DNA of 33,810 bases. Source: an uncultured beta proteobacterium (GTDB taxonomy: Bacteria; Pseudomonadota; Gammaproteobacteria; Burkholderiales; Burkholderiaceae_C). The first letter of the stretch is position 1. Every line of letters begins with the position of its first letter. A program made the position numbers and the translations under genes. Positions 26,234-33,810 of the stretch are shown here, piece by piece. The notes under the pieces are model-generated. The model was not told the origin of the DNA. It worked only from the letters and a program-made list of their open reading frames with translations, and did not search any database. The stretch lies in the NCBI GenBank assembly GCA_903853895.1, contig CAINUX010000186.1, positions 1 through 33,810 on the forward strand, written 5' to 3'.

Positions 26234-27478
26234 ATGAAACGAGTTGATGATTTCCGGTTGAAGTTTGGCAAAAAAGAAGTAGTGCCAATCATCATAGGCG
26301 GCATGGGTGTTGATATTTCGACTGCCGAGTTGGCTTTGGAGGCAGTCCGACTTGGTGGTATTGGCCACATTTCTGATGCGATGGTGCAGGACGTGTCTGA
26401 CCGGCGCTTTGATACCGAGTTTGTGAAGGAAAAGACCAAGTTCTACAAGCACAACATCGACAACTCGGACAAGAGCTCAGTCCAGTTTGACCTGGGACGA
26501 CTGGCTGAAGCCACCAAGCTGCACGTCGGCAGGACCATGGAAGCCAAGCGCGGTGACGGCATGGTGTTTGTCAATTGCATGGAAAAACTGAGCATGAACT
26601 CGCCACGCGACACGCTGCAGGTACGATTGAACTCGGCTTTGGATGCAGGCATCGATGGCATTACGTTAAGTGCAGGCTTGCACTTGGGTTCTTTTGGGCT
26701 GATGGCTGATCACCCCCGTTTCCGGGACGCCAAACTGGGAATCATCGTATCTTCAGTCAGGGCTTTGCAGCTATTCCTGCGCAAAACCGCACGCCTCAAT
26801 AGACTTCCAGACTTTGTGATCATAGAAGGGCCTTTGGCGGGCGGGCATTTGGGCTTTGGCATGGACTGGGCCCAGTACGATTTGGCGACTATCGTGGCTG
26901 AAATCGCCCAGTTTCTAAAAACCGAGCAACTCGACATCCCGTTGATTGCTGCGGGTGGCATCTTTACAGGCAGCGACGCGGTGTCCTTCCTGGAAAATGG
27001 CGCTGCGGCGATTCAAGTGGCCACACGCTTCACCGTCGCCAATGAATGCGGCCTGCCTGACAAGGTAAAGCAGGAGTACTTCAAGGCCAGCGAAGAAGAC
27101 ATCGTAGTCAACACACTGTCACCCACCGGATACCCCATGCGCATGCTGCGGAACACACCCGCCATTGGCGCAGGCATACGCCCAAATTGTGAAGCCTATG
27201 GCTACCTGCTGGACGGCAACGGTAGTTGCGCCTACATCACCGCCTACAACGCACAGATAGTGATCCACCCGGATGGAAAGAATATTTCCGTTCCTGACAA
27301 GACTTGTCTGTGCACTCACATGCGCAATTACAACTGCTGGACATGCGGCAGCTTGACTCATCGATTGAAAGACACGACTCACAAGTTGGCCGACGGGCGA
27401 TATCAAACACTGAGTGCCGAGCACATCTTCAAAGACTATCAGTTCAGCGTTGATCAACAAGTGGCTTTGCCCATATGA
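26234..27478 (+). CDS. Nitronate monooxygenase-like FMN protein
   Basis: A 414-residue TIM-barrel flavoprotein of the nitronate monooxygenase (2-nitropropane dioxygenase) family. It opens VPIIIGGMGVDISTAELALEA. The FMN phosphate region is IEGPLAGGHLGFG (about 197-209), IPLIAAGGIFTGSDAVSFLENGAAAIQVATRF (about 235-266) includes the conserved GGI loop, and the C-terminal region is extended. The C-terminus has a cysteine cluster, Cys358, Cys360, Cys368 and Cys371 (CLC and CWTC), which could bind a metal. AAGGACA precedes the ATG as the ribosome site. Its place between ribE and ribB fits a flavin enzyme, but the substrate is unknown. Related enzymes such as FabK and other ene-reductases share the fold. 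Confidence 0.85.
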   Translation: MKRVDDFRLKFGKKEVVPIIIGGMGVDISTAELALEAVRLGGIGHISDAMVQDVSDRRFDTEFVKEKTKFYKHNIDNSDKSSVQFDLGRLAEATKLHVGRTMEAKRGDGMVFVNCMEKLSMNSPRDTLQVRLNSALDAGIDGITLSAGLHLGSFGLMADHPRFRDAKLGIIVSSVRALQLFLRKTARLNRLPDFVIIEGPLAGGHLGFGMDWAQYDLATIVAEIAQFLKTEQLDIPLIAAGGIFTGSDAVSFLENGAAAIQVATRFTVANECGLPDKVKQEYFKASEEDIVVNTLSPTGYPMRMLRNTPAIGAGIRPNCEAYGYLLDGNGSCAYITAYNAQIVIHPDGKNISVPDKTCLCTHMRNYNCWTCGSLTHRLKDTTHKLADGRYQTLSAEHIFKDYQFSVDQQVALPI

Positions 27479-27606
27479 GTACCGCACCGATTAACTAGCG
27501 GGTCCGGAGCCATACCCGACGACCGTAACTGTGAAATGGCTTTTCCGTTGAATGCCCTGCACCATCTGGGACAATAGCGGGCTTTCCCTGTAACTCAACA
27601 GACACC

Positions 27607-28722
27607 ATGAATCCCCAAATCCTTGTGCCCATTTCCCCTGTAGAAGACATCGTGGCCGATATGCGCGCGGGGCGTATGGTCATTCTGGTCGACGAAGAAG
27701 ACCGCGAGAATGAAGGGGACTTGGTCATGGCAGCCGATCATGTCACGGCGGATGCCATAAATTTTATGGCCCGTTTTGGCCGGGGCCTGATTTGCTTGAC
27801 CCTCACCCGCGAGCGCTGCAATGCGTTGCAACTTCCTCCCATGACGGCCCGTAACGGCGACAAAAAGGGCACGGCATTCACCGTTTCAATCGAGGCGGCC
27901 GAAGGTGTAACAACCGGGATTTCCGCCGCCGACCGCGCTCGCACGGTTCAAGCCGCTGTGGCGAAAGGCGCTGTACCCGACGATCTGGTGCAACCCGGTC
28001 ACATTTTCCCGCTGCAAGCAGTGGACGGCGGCGTACTTATGCGCGCAGGGCACACAGAAGCCGGTTGTGACCTCGCGGCAATGGCCGGGTGTTCCCCTGC
28101 GTCGGTAATTTGCGAAATCATGAAGGATGACGGGACCATGGCGCGCCTGCCAGACCTGCAAGTTTTTGCTGGTGAGCATGGGCTAAAGATCGGTACGATC
28201 GCTGACCTGATTGCCTATCGTAGCCAGGTCGAATCACTCATCGAGAAAAAGGGAACCCATAGCATTGCAACGGCCTTTGGCGAATTCACTGCACACGCGT
28301 TCCGCGACACCACTGGCAAAGGCGTACATTTGGCCTTGGTCAAAGGGGAATGGTCTGAATCAGACGCGGTTTCCGTACGCGTACATGAGCCGTTGTCTGT
28401 GCTGGATGCACTTGTGGTCGGACGAACCATGCATTCCTGGAGTCTGGACGCAACGCTGTCTCACATTGCCGCTGAAGGACGAGGCGTGGTCGTTCTACTC
28501 AATTGCGGTGAAAGTGGCGACCAGTTGTTGGCCCAATTTGAAGGAACTGCACGCCCGGCCCATGCACCTGAACGGGGTCGCATGGATTTACGCACCTACG
28601 GTATTGGCGCGCAAATATTGCGGCAGTGTGGCGTCCACAAGATGCGGCTGATGGGAAGCCCTCGACGTATGCCCAGTATGACTGGGTATGGCCTCGAGAT
28701 CACCGGTTATATCAGCAAGTAA
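27607..28722 (+). CDS. ribB: 3,4-dihydroxy-2-butanone 4-phosphate synthase fused to a degenerate RibA-like domain (RibBX type)
   Basis: The N-terminal half (about 1-205) is a complete RibB that makes the four-carbon unit for lumazine: [11 protein letters not shown] (28-38), [10 protein letters not shown], and [13 protein letters not shown] (149-161). The C-terminal half (about 215-371) is related to GTP cyclohydrolase II, but the zinc site is lost: where E. coli RibA has HSEC and RCDC after VRVH, this protein has HEPL and RTMH. It is therefore expected to lack cyclohydrolase activity, like the RibBX hybrids described in other bacteria. It is usually annotated ribBA. A working ribA must lie elsewhere. 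Confidence 0.9.
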   Translation: MNPQILVPISPVEDIVADMRAGRMVILVDEEDRENEGDLVMAADHVTADAINFMARFGRGLICLTLTRERCNALQLPPMTARNGDKKGTAFTVSIEAAEGVTTGISAADRARTVQAAVAKGAVPDDLVQPGHIFPLQAVDGGVLMRAGHTEAGCDLAAMAGCSPASVICEIMKDDGTMARLPDLQVFAGEHGLKIGTIADLIAYRSQVESLIEKKGTHSIATAFGEFTAHAFRDTTGKGVHLALVKGEWSESDAVSVRVHEPLSVLDALVVGRTMHSWSLDATLSHIAAEGRGVVVLLNCGESGDQLLAQFEGTARPAHAPERGRMDLRTYGIGAQILRQCGVHKMRLMGSPRRMPSMTGYGLEITGYISK

Positions 28723-28732
28723 GGATTACTCT

Positions 28733-29206
28733 ATGTTTGGCGCAGACAAAGGCAGCGTTTCGTCCACCGACAGCCGCTTGAATGGCAAAGGACTCAAGGT
28801 GGGAATCGTGCAGGCCCGCTTTAACGCTGGCGTAACCGACGCACTGGCGCAATCGTGCAAAACCGAACTGCTGGCTTTGGGCGTCGCTGAAAAAGACATT
28901 GAACACCTGACAGTTCCCGGCGCTCTGGAAGTGCCGGTCGCCCTGCAAGCAATGGCAGAAAAGGCCAGCTACGACGCTCTTGTTGCAATCGGGTGCATCA
29001 TACGGGGTGAGACCTACCATTTCGAACTTGTCGCCAACGAGTCCGGCTCAGGGGTAACCCGTATCTCGCTGGATTACCAGTTGCCCATTGCCAACGCCAT
29101 TTTGACCACAGAAGACATGCCCCAGGCGATTGCCCGCCAGGTTGAAAAAGGGCGCGATGCCGCCCGTGTTGCTGTGGAAATGGCCAATCTGCTGGAGTCC
29201 ATGTAA
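28733..29206 (+). CDS. ribH: 6,7-dimethyl-8-ribityllumazine synthase
   Basis: RibH condenses the pyrimidine and the butanone phosphate to lumazine, the substrate of RibE. The protein is 157 residues from the ATG at 28733 (AAGGA 12 bases upstream); the frame is open into ribB but the family begins near here. Motifs are [16 protein letters not shown], the active-site [12 protein letters not shown], and [24 protein letters not shown]. The RibB-RibE-RibH set in one cluster covers the end of the pathway. The stop overlaps the nusB start by one base (TAATG). Confidence 0.96.
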   Translation: MFGADKGSVSSTDSRLNGKGLKVGIVQARFNAGVTDALAQSCKTELLALGVAEKDIEHLTVPGALEVPVALQAMAEKASYDALVAIGCIIRGETYHFELVANESGSGVTRISLDYQLPIANAILTTEDMPQAIARQVEKGRDAARVAVEMANLLESM

Positions 29207-29748
29207 TGAATGATGTGAACACCCCGTCCGTCGGCAAGCGACCTCCGCGTCAGTCGCGCACCGGGTTGACCAGTACCGGCGCCCGCAAAGCGGCCAGCAA
29301 GTCCGACCGGAGCCGGTCGCGCGAGTTTGCCCTGCAAGCGCTATACCAGCATTTGGTGGGAGGCAATGCCGTCAACGACATCGACACCTTTACCCGAGAT
29401 TTGGCGGGGTTTAATAAGGCGGACTCAGTGCATTTTGATGCTCTGCTACAGGGTTGTGTAACAAACGCGGTCCAGCTGGACGCTTTGATCGTTCCGCTTC
29501 TGGACCGTCCAATGGCCGAAATTTCCCCCATTGAGCACGCAATCATGTGGATTGGTGCATATGAGTTCAGCCATTGTCAGGACGTTCCGTGGCGCGTGGT
29601 ACTCAATGAATGCATTGAGCTGGCCAAAGAGTTTGGCGGGACCGATGGGCACAAATATGTCAATGCGGTGCTCAATGGAATGGCGCCAGCTTTGCGGGGG
29701 GCCGAAATCGAATCCGACCGTGGCCACGGCAAAAAGTTACGCACCTGA
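29206..29748 (+). CDS. nusB: Transcription antitermination factor NusB
   Basis: NusB binds boxA RNA with NusE (S10) in the rRNA antitermination complex. The 180-residue product has a basic, disordered N-terminal extension (about 1-40, [20 protein letters not shown]). The all-helical NusB fold follows: [36 protein letters not shown], and [32 protein letters not shown], which is the family signature. Coupling to ribH by a one-base overlap is common in proteobacteria. Confidence 0.97.
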   Translation: MNDVNTPSVGKRPPRQSRTGLTSTGARKAASKSDRSRSREFALQALYQHLVGGNAVNDIDTFTRDLAGFNKADSVHFDALLQGCVTNAVQLDALIVPLLDRPMAEISPIEHAIMWIGAYEFSHCQDVPWRVVLNECIELAKEFGGTDGHKYVNAVLNGMAPALRGAEIESDRGHGKKLRT

Positions 29749-29766
29749 GCGCCGCCACGCAAATTC

Positions 29767-30951
29767 ATGCAGATTTCGTCGCGTGCGCAAAAGATAGAAC
29801 CCTTCTATGTCATGGAGGTGGCGAAGGCCGCCACAGCACTGGGCCAAGGGGTCGCGCACACCGACTCGCCCATGATTTTCCTGAACATCGGTGAGCCCGA
29901 CTTCACCGCTCCGCCCCTGGTACAGGCGGCAGCAGAACAAGCGATTCGGGACGGGCGCACGCAATACACTCCAGCCACAGGGCTGCCAAGCCTGCGCGAA
30001 CGCATCAGCCACTGGTACGCCCAACGGTTTGGTGTGAATGTTCCCGCCAGCAGGATCGTTGTGACGGCAGGAGCATCCGCCGCCCTGCACTTGGCGTGTG
30101 TGGCCCTGATTGAGCCCGGCGACCAGATCCTCATGCCGGACCCCAGCTACCCTTGCAACCGACACTTTGTCAGCGCCGCTGAAGGCGTTGCCGTGCAAAT
30201 ACCCACTACTGCTGACGATCGCTTCCAACTCAATGCAGACCAGGTGCGGTCGGCGTGGGGGCCACGTACCCGCGGCGTGCTGTTGGCCTCACCATCTAAC
30301 CCCACAGGTACCTCCATCCACCCGGAGGCTTTGCGTGACATCCATCGTGTGGTGCAGATGCATGGTGGAATCACCCTGGTGGATGAGATTTATTTGGGGC
30401 TGAGCTTTGATGACAAGTATGGCCATACCGCACTGGCGATGGATGACGACATCATCAGTATCAACAGCTTTAGCAAATACTTCAACATGACGGGATGGCG
30501 TCTGGGCTGGATGGTCGTTCCCGAGAAGTTGGTACCAGTGATTGAACGACTGGCGCAAAACCTGTTCATTTGCCCCAGTACGATCGCCCAGCATGCGGCA
30601 TTGGCATGCTTTGAGCCGGTAAGTCTGGCCATCTACGAACAGCGCCGCAATGAGTTCAAAGCACGGGGCGACTACTTCATACCCCAACTCAACGCCATGG
30701 GTTTGACCGTGCCGGTGATGCCTGATGGAGCTTTTTATGCCTGGGCCGATTGCACCGCCGCGTGCGCCAAATTGGGCGTACAGAACAGCTGGGACTTTGC
30801 ATTTGCAGTGATGAACCAAGCCCACGTTGCCATCACCCCGGGGCGGGACTTTGGTAGTGCGCAAACACAAAATTTTGTACGCTTTTCGACTGCAAGCTCC
30901 ATGGAGCAATTGCAGCAAGCGGTCGTCCGCTTGCGTGGTCTTCTGCTATAG
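29767..30951 (+). CDS. Class I/II pyridoxal phosphate aminotransferase
   Basis: A 394-residue fold-type I aminotransferase of the AspC/AlaA-like subfamily. The Schiff-base lysine is Lys237 in INSFSKYFNMTGWRLGWMV. Other cofactor contacts are Asn178 in ASPSNPTGTS, Asp206 in LVDEIYLGL, and the C-terminal arginine in NFVRFSTAS that binds the substrate carboxylate. It begins 18 bp after nusB and ends 44 bp before tolQ, so it may be read with either. The amino-acid substrate cannot be assigned from the sequence. Confidence 0.9.
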   Translation: MQISSRAQKIEPFYVMEVAKAATALGQGVAHTDSPMIFLNIGEPDFTAPPLVQAAAEQAIRDGRTQYTPATGLPSLRERISHWYAQRFGVNVPASRIVVTAGASAALHLACVALIEPGDQILMPDPSYPCNRHFVSAAEGVAVQIPTTADDRFQLNADQVRSAWGPRTRGVLLASPSNPTGTSIHPEALRDIHRVVQMHGGITLVDEIYLGLSFDDKYGHTALAMDDDIISINSFSKYFNMTGWRLGWMVVPEKLVPVIERLAQNLFICPSTIAQHAALACFEPVSLAIYEQRRNEFKARGDYFIPQLNAMGLTVPVMPDGAFYAWADCTAACAKLGVQNSWDFAFAVMNQAHVAITPGRDFGSAQTQNFVRFSTASSMEQLQQAVVRLRGLLL

Positions 30952-30995
30952 CGCCGTCTCACCAATGCCTCGCACCAACACCCTGAACCGCCAAT

Positions 30996-31688
30996 ATGAA
31001 TCAAGATCTATCCATACTTCATCTCGTGCTCAACGCCAGCTTCGTGGTGCAAGCCGTGATGCTGCTACTGATGGTGGTCTCCATATCCAGTTGGGCTGCC
31101 ATTTTCCGGAAGTTTTTTGCGCTGAACCGCGTAAAGTCCCTCAATGAAGCATTCGAGCGCGAATTCTGGTCAGGCGCCAGCTTGAACGATCTCTTTGCCG
31201 AAGCTAGCAAGAACGCCGCCAAGGCTGGGCCCATGGAGCGCATATTTGCCAGCGGTATGCGTGAATTTCAAAAACTGCGTGAACGCCGTATTGCCGATGT
31301 TGGTACCCTGATGGACGGCGCACGACGCGCCATGCGGGCCAGCTTTCAGCGCGAAATGGACGTCATTGAAACCAACCTCTCCTTCTTGGCGTCTGTGGGT
31401 TCGGTGTCTCCCTATGTAGGGCTGTTTGGCACAGTCTGGGGCATCATGCACGCCTTTGTTGGCCTGGCCGCTCTGACTCAGGTGACTCTTGCCACTGTTG
31501 CGCCGGGCATTGCCGAGGCCTTGGTTGCCACCGCTATTGGTCTGTTTGCTGCCATTCCAGCGGTGGTCGCCTACAACCGATTTGCCCGGGACATTGACCG
31601 CATTGCGACCCAACAGGAAACTTTCATTGAAGAGTTCTCCAACATCTTGCAACGCAACGTGGGCGCACAAGCCAACGTTGCGCGCTGA
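30996..31688 (+). CDS. tolQ: Tol-Pal system proton channel subunit TolQ
   Basis: TolQ and TolR form the inner-membrane proton channel that energises TolA to keep the outer membrane attached during division. The 230-residue protein has three hydrophobic segments: about 16-35 (FVVQAVMLLLMVVSISSWAA), about 130-155 (SVGSVSPYVGLFGTVWGIMHAFVG), and about 170-190 (GIAEALVATAIGLFAAIPAVVAYN). The conserved TM2/TM3 motifs separate it from the shorter ExbB only by context: tolR and tolA follow directly (2 bp gap to tolR). Confidence 0.93.
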   Translation: MNQDLSILHLVLNASFVVQAVMLLLMVVSISSWAAIFRKFFALNRVKSLNEAFEREFWSGASLNDLFAEASKNAAKAGPMERIFASGMREFQKLRERRIADVGTLMDGARRAMRASFQREMDVIETNLSFLASVGSVSPYVGLFGTVWGIMHAFVGLAALTQVTLATVAPGIAEALVATAIGLFAAIPAVVAYNRFARDIDRIATQQETFIEEFSNILQRNVGAQANVAR

Positions 31689-31690
31689 CC

Positions 31691-32125
31691 ATGCCTGCAA
31701 TCGCACACCGCGGCCGGGGTCGGCGCACCATCAACGAAATCAATATGGTGCCCTTTATTGACGTGATGCTGGTCTTGCTGATCATCTTCATGGTGACAGC
31801 GCCGCTCATCACACCCAGCATGATCGACCTGCCCAGTGTCGGGAAGGCGTCGCGCCAGCCAGACCAGATCATTCAGATTGTGATCGGCAAGAACGATAGT
31901 CTGGAAATGAAAATCAAAGACAAGACTTCTGCTCTGTCACTCAAAGACTTGGCCAGCACCGTCAAGAGCGCGCAAGGCGCCCGCGATGGCGCGGCAGCGG
32001 CCAACTCGGCAGTGGTCATCAGTGCTGACAAAAACGTGAAGTACGAGAGCGTGGTCAAAGTTATGGATACGTTGCAACGCGCTGGTATTCAGCGGGTTGG
32101 CTTGTCGGTTCAATTGGCGAACTAG
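31691..32125 (+). CDS. tolR: Tol-Pal system protein TolR
   Basis: A 144-residue ExbD/TolR protein. A short basic cytoplasmic tail is followed by one membrane helix with the proton-carrying aspartate in NMVPFIDVMLVLLIIFMVTAP (Asp25). The periplasmic domain, about 45-144, ends with NVKYESVVKVMDTLQRAGIQRVGLSV, the TolR/ExbD signature. It sits 2 bp after tolQ and 36 bp before tolA. Confidence 0.95.
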   Translation: MPAIAHRGRGRRTINEINMVPFIDVMLVLLIIFMVTAPLITPSMIDLPSVGKASRQPDQIIQIVIGKNDSLEMKIKDKTSALSLKDLASTVKSAQGARDGAAAANSAVVISADKNVKYESVVKVMDTLQRAGIQRVGLSVQLAN

Positions 32126-32161
32126 AAAGACCGTCACGTACAACTCTACGCTCACTCAGCC

Positions 32162-33040
32162 ATGACCGCCATTCAAGCTCGCATGGAATTTGCACCACCG
32201 CCAACGCCAGGCCTTGTGCGTGCGCTGGCCCTGGCGATTGTGGCCCACGCCTTGTTGCTGGCCGTTCTGGCGCTGGGAGTTCAATGGAAGCGGGACGCCA
32301 CACCCGTCACGGTGGAGGCCGAACTGTGGTCTGCCCTGCCCGTTCAAGCCGCCCCACCGCCACCAGAACCAAGAACAATAGCCCCGGAACCAATTGCAGT
32401 TCGTGTTTCCAAGGAACTGGTCCCACCAATCCCAACTCCAGCACCTACCGTGCCGGACCCTAGTATTGCCATTGCCAAAGAAAAGGCCAAGCTTCTCCGT
32501 GAAAAGCAAGCGGAGCAAGACCGACAAAAGGAAGCACTGAAAATCCGGCAGGCGAAAGAAGCGCGTGAGAAGGAGCAGCGCGAAAAAATCGCCAGGGACA
32601 AGAAACTTCTGCAGGATCAGCAGAAAGCGCAATCCGCCAAGACCGATGCAGATGCCAAAAAGGTGGCTGAACTGCGCAAGCTGCAGATTGAGCGCATGAA
32701 CCGCATGGCAGATCAGGCCACAGGGTCCGGTGACGCCAACTCCAACGGCACAGCCAAACAATCTTCCGGCCCGTCGGCAAGCTACGGCGGGCGTATTCGG
32801 GCGCGCATCAAACCCAACATTACCTATACCGAGACACCAGCCGGCAATCCGACCGCAGAGGTCGAAGTGCGAACATCACCTGACGGCACGATCATCAGCC
32901 GCAAACTGGTCAAGACCAGCGGCGTAAAGTCGTGGGACGATGCAGTGCTCAATGCAATCGACAAGACTGAAGTTTTGCCCCGTGACGTGGACGGCCGCGT
33001 TCCCCCACAACTAACCCTGGTTTTCAGTCCCAAAGATTGA
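32162..33040 (+). CDS. tolA: TolA, Tol-Pal/TonB-like energy transducer
   Basis: A 292-residue inner-membrane protein spanning the periplasm. The membrane anchor is at about 20-41 (RALALAIVAHALLLAVLALGV). A proline-rich stretch follows (about 65-98), then a long charged coiled coil (about 102-185, EKAKLLREKQAEQDRQKEAL and similar). The C-terminal TonB-type domain (about 210-292) includes GGRIRARIKPNITY and DGTIISRKLVKTSG, and ends in LPRDVDGRVPPQLTLVFSPKD. It should link the TolQR motor to TolB-Pal. tolB and pal do not follow: the next gene is convergent, 24 bp away. Confidence 0.93.
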   Translation: MTAIQARMEFAPPPTPGLVRALALAIVAHALLLAVLALGVQWKRDATPVTVEAELWSALPVQAAPPPPEPRTIAPEPIAVRVSKELVPPIPTPAPTVPDPSIAIAKEKAKLLREKQAEQDRQKEALKIRQAKEAREKEQREKIARDKKLLQDQQKAQSAKTDADAKKVAELRKLQIERMNRMADQATGSGDANSNGTAKQSSGPSASYGGRIRARIKPNITYTETPAGNPTAEVEVRTSPDGTIISRKLVKTSGVKSWDDAVLNAIDKTEVLPRDVDGRVPPQLTLVFSPKD

Positions 33041-33064
33041 TCAGGAGGCTTCTGATGCAGCTTT

Positions 33065-33583
33065 CTATGCTTGCACCAGCGTCGTGACACGCCTTCTCGT
33101 GCGTTCACGCAAAGAACATTCACGCAAAGTGTCAGCCATCTTTTCGAGATCCGGAATACCAAATACAACTACGGTTGAAAAATTGGTATCGGTTGAACGA
33201 AGCTGCAGCACACATTGCCCCAGCAAGCGCATCCCCAGCGGCTTGAGGACATCAAAGTGGTCGATCCGAAATAGCTCGACGCTCTCCTTCGACTTGGAAA
33301 GAATCCCATTTTCAATTCTGACACGCTGCGTCGTGATTTCGTACTGAGTCGCCAAGCTCTGAATCCAGTAGTAAACAAAAGCAATGCCCAGCGTGCAAGC
33401 GACGGCCAGCCACTGCCATGCTGAGTGAATGACCGAAGGATGGCCGATGAACAATACACTTTCCGCCTGGCTCTCCTGAGATGCTGCCAAAGCCACCAAA
33501 TCCGTGCTGCAGAAGCGGCACTTGATCGCTGCTACCTTGATGGTCTCGGCGCAAACCGGGCAAGACTTGGTGTCATCGCTCAT
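33065..33583 (-). CDS. Zinc-ribbon and PH-domain membrane protein, function unknown
   Basis: A 172-residue protein with an N-terminal four-cysteine zinc ribbon (Cys8, Cys11, Cys22, Cys25: CPVC and CRFC). One hydrophobic segment follows (about 53-72: SAWQWLAVACTLGIAFVYYW). The next part resembles the bacterial PH domain (YdbS/bPH2 type): YEITTQRVRIENGILSKSKESVELFRIDHFDVLKPLGMRLLG, then FGIPDLEKMADTLRE. Such proteins are membrane-associated and poorly characterised. It converges on tolA and lies 40 bp beyond the terminator of the tRNA-His remnant. No specific function is proposed. Confidence 0.8.
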   Translation of the reverse strand: MSDDTKSCPVCAETIKVAAIKCRFCSTDLVALAASQESQAESVLFIGHPSVIHSAWQWLAVACTLGIAFVYYWIQSLATQYEITTQRVRIENGILSKSKESVELFRIDHFDVLKPLGMRLLGQCVLQLRSTDTNFSTVVVFGIPDLEKMADTLRECSLRERTRRRVTTLVQA

Positions 33584-33623
33584 GAACTTTTTCCTCTCGT
33601 GCGGGATGCAAAACCAGGCACAT

Positions 33624-33658
33624 AAAAAAAGCCTGCTACCGGGAAGATAGCAGGCTTT
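33624..33658 (-). terminator. Intrinsic terminator behind the tRNA-His remnant
   Basis: AAAGCCTGCTA (33628-33638) pairs perfectly with TAGCAGGCTTT (33648-33658) around a 9-base loop. On the minus strand it is followed by seven T (33630-33624). It lies 12 bases beyond the CCA end of the tRNA fragment, so it was the terminator of the original tRNA-His gene. Confidence 0.9.
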
Positions 33659-33670
33659 TCAACAATTACT

Positions 33671-33720
33671 TGGGGTGGCTGATGGGGCTCGAACCCACGA
33701 CAACAGGAATCACAATCCTG
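33671..33720 (-). pseudogene. 3' part of tRNA-His(GUG), probable attachment site of an integrated element
   Basis: Reading the minus strand from 33720: CAGGA-TTGTGAT-TCCTG is a complete anticodon arm with anticodon GTG. It is followed by the variable loop TTGTC, the T arm GTGGG-TTCGAGC-CCCAT, and the acceptor 3' strand CAGCCAC with C73 (the tRNA-His discriminator) and CCA ending at 33671. The D arm and the 5' acceptor strand are absent; position 33721 onward is unrelated AT-rich sequence. The break exactly at the base of the anticodon arm is typical for tyrosine-recombinase integration in a tRNA gene, where the intact copy is restored at the far end of the element. Confidence 0.9.
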
Positions 33721-33810
33721 AATTATATACATTTGCCAGTGTTGACCATAGTTGATACACTCTATATAAATCAATAACTTACATCATTGTAAACTGTATT
33801 TACAATCAGC
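33721..33810. mobile_element. Putative end of an integrated genetic element (continues beyond the window)
   Basis: The 90 bases to the right of the tRNA-His fragment are strongly AT-rich (for example TATATAAATCAATAA), against GC-rich chromosomal sequence on the other side. They hold a short direct repeat (GTTGAC/GTTGAT) and an inverted repeat, as expected in the arm region of an att site. No integrase or other gene is visible, so the kind of element (prophage, ICE or island) cannot be told. Confidence 0.6.
33786..33806. repeat. Perfect 8-bp inverted repeat near the element end
   Basis: ATTGTAAA (33786-33793) and TTTACAAT (33799-33806), 5 bases apart. It could be a binding site for a regulator, excisionase or integrase. 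The AT-rich context raises the chance of coincidence. Confidence 0.5.

Noticed and set aside
27479..27606. Possible FMN riboswitch upstream of ribB
   Set aside because: The RFN consensus blocks are absent here and also in the gaps before ribD and ribE, so control of the rib genes by an FMN riboswitch is not supported in this window.
33580..33774. 64-residue minus-strand open frame across the tRNA-His remnant
   Set aside because: It runs through the tRNA fragment and its terminator hairpin, so it cannot be a real gene.

Overview
The window looks like a chromosomal segment of a beta-proteobacterium of the order Burkholderiales, most likely Comamonadaceae (Rhodoferax/Polaromonas-like). The reasons are the GC-rich coding sequence, the gene neighbourhoods (accA next to cysS, a DUF349 gene, fimT-pilVWX-pilY1-pilE, ribD-ribE-ribB-ribH-nusB) and a short dispersed repeat of a kind I associate with that family. 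No rRNA is present, so the placement is inference.

Layout. 1-4242, all minus strand: start of lysC (aspartate kinase), tilS, accA, an AlkA-type DNA glycosylase and cysS. 4426-8724, plus strand: a tightly packed envelope cluster with a periplasmic TPR protein, an L,D-transpeptidase, two cyclophilins (one exported, one cytoplasmic) and lpxH for lipid A. 8702-13213, minus strand: a GAF/HD-GYP c-di-GMP phosphodiesterase-like protein and a 934-residue DUF349 protein. 13214-14092 is the only long gene-free stretch. It carries a repeat copy, an orphan terminator and an AT-rich block with a likely promoter. 14093-16921, plus strand: a membrane-anchored lytic transglycosylase, a ZTP (pfl) riboswitch in front of glyA, then nrdR. 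16947-24275, minus strand: the minor-pilin/adhesin operon fimT-pilV-pilW-pilX-pilY1-pilE, with overlapping starts and stops. 24382-29748, plus strand: riboflavin genes ribD, ribE, ribB (fused to a degenerate RibA domain) and ribH, with a nitronate-monooxygenase-like flavoprotein inside the group and nusB at the end. 29767-33040, plus strand: an aminotransferase and tolQ-tolR-tolA. 33065-33583, minus strand: a zinc-ribbon/PH-domain membrane protein.

The right end is a junction. Positions 33671-33720 hold only the 3' part of tRNA-His, from the anticodon stem to CCA, followed by AT-rich DNA unlike the rest of the window. This is what remains on the chromosome side when a tyrosine-recombinase element integrates into a tRNA gene, so an integrative element probably starts here and continues outside the window.

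Other notable structure: four copies of an approximately 56-bp repeat (GCTAT-N7-ATAGC-N20-GGGCTAG) with invariant spacing, two of them inside the reading frames of tilS and the DUF349 gene; three 46-residue repeats within PilY1; a REP-like palindrome between accA and the glycosylase gene. I did not find a CRISPR array, an obvious defence system or an intact transposase.
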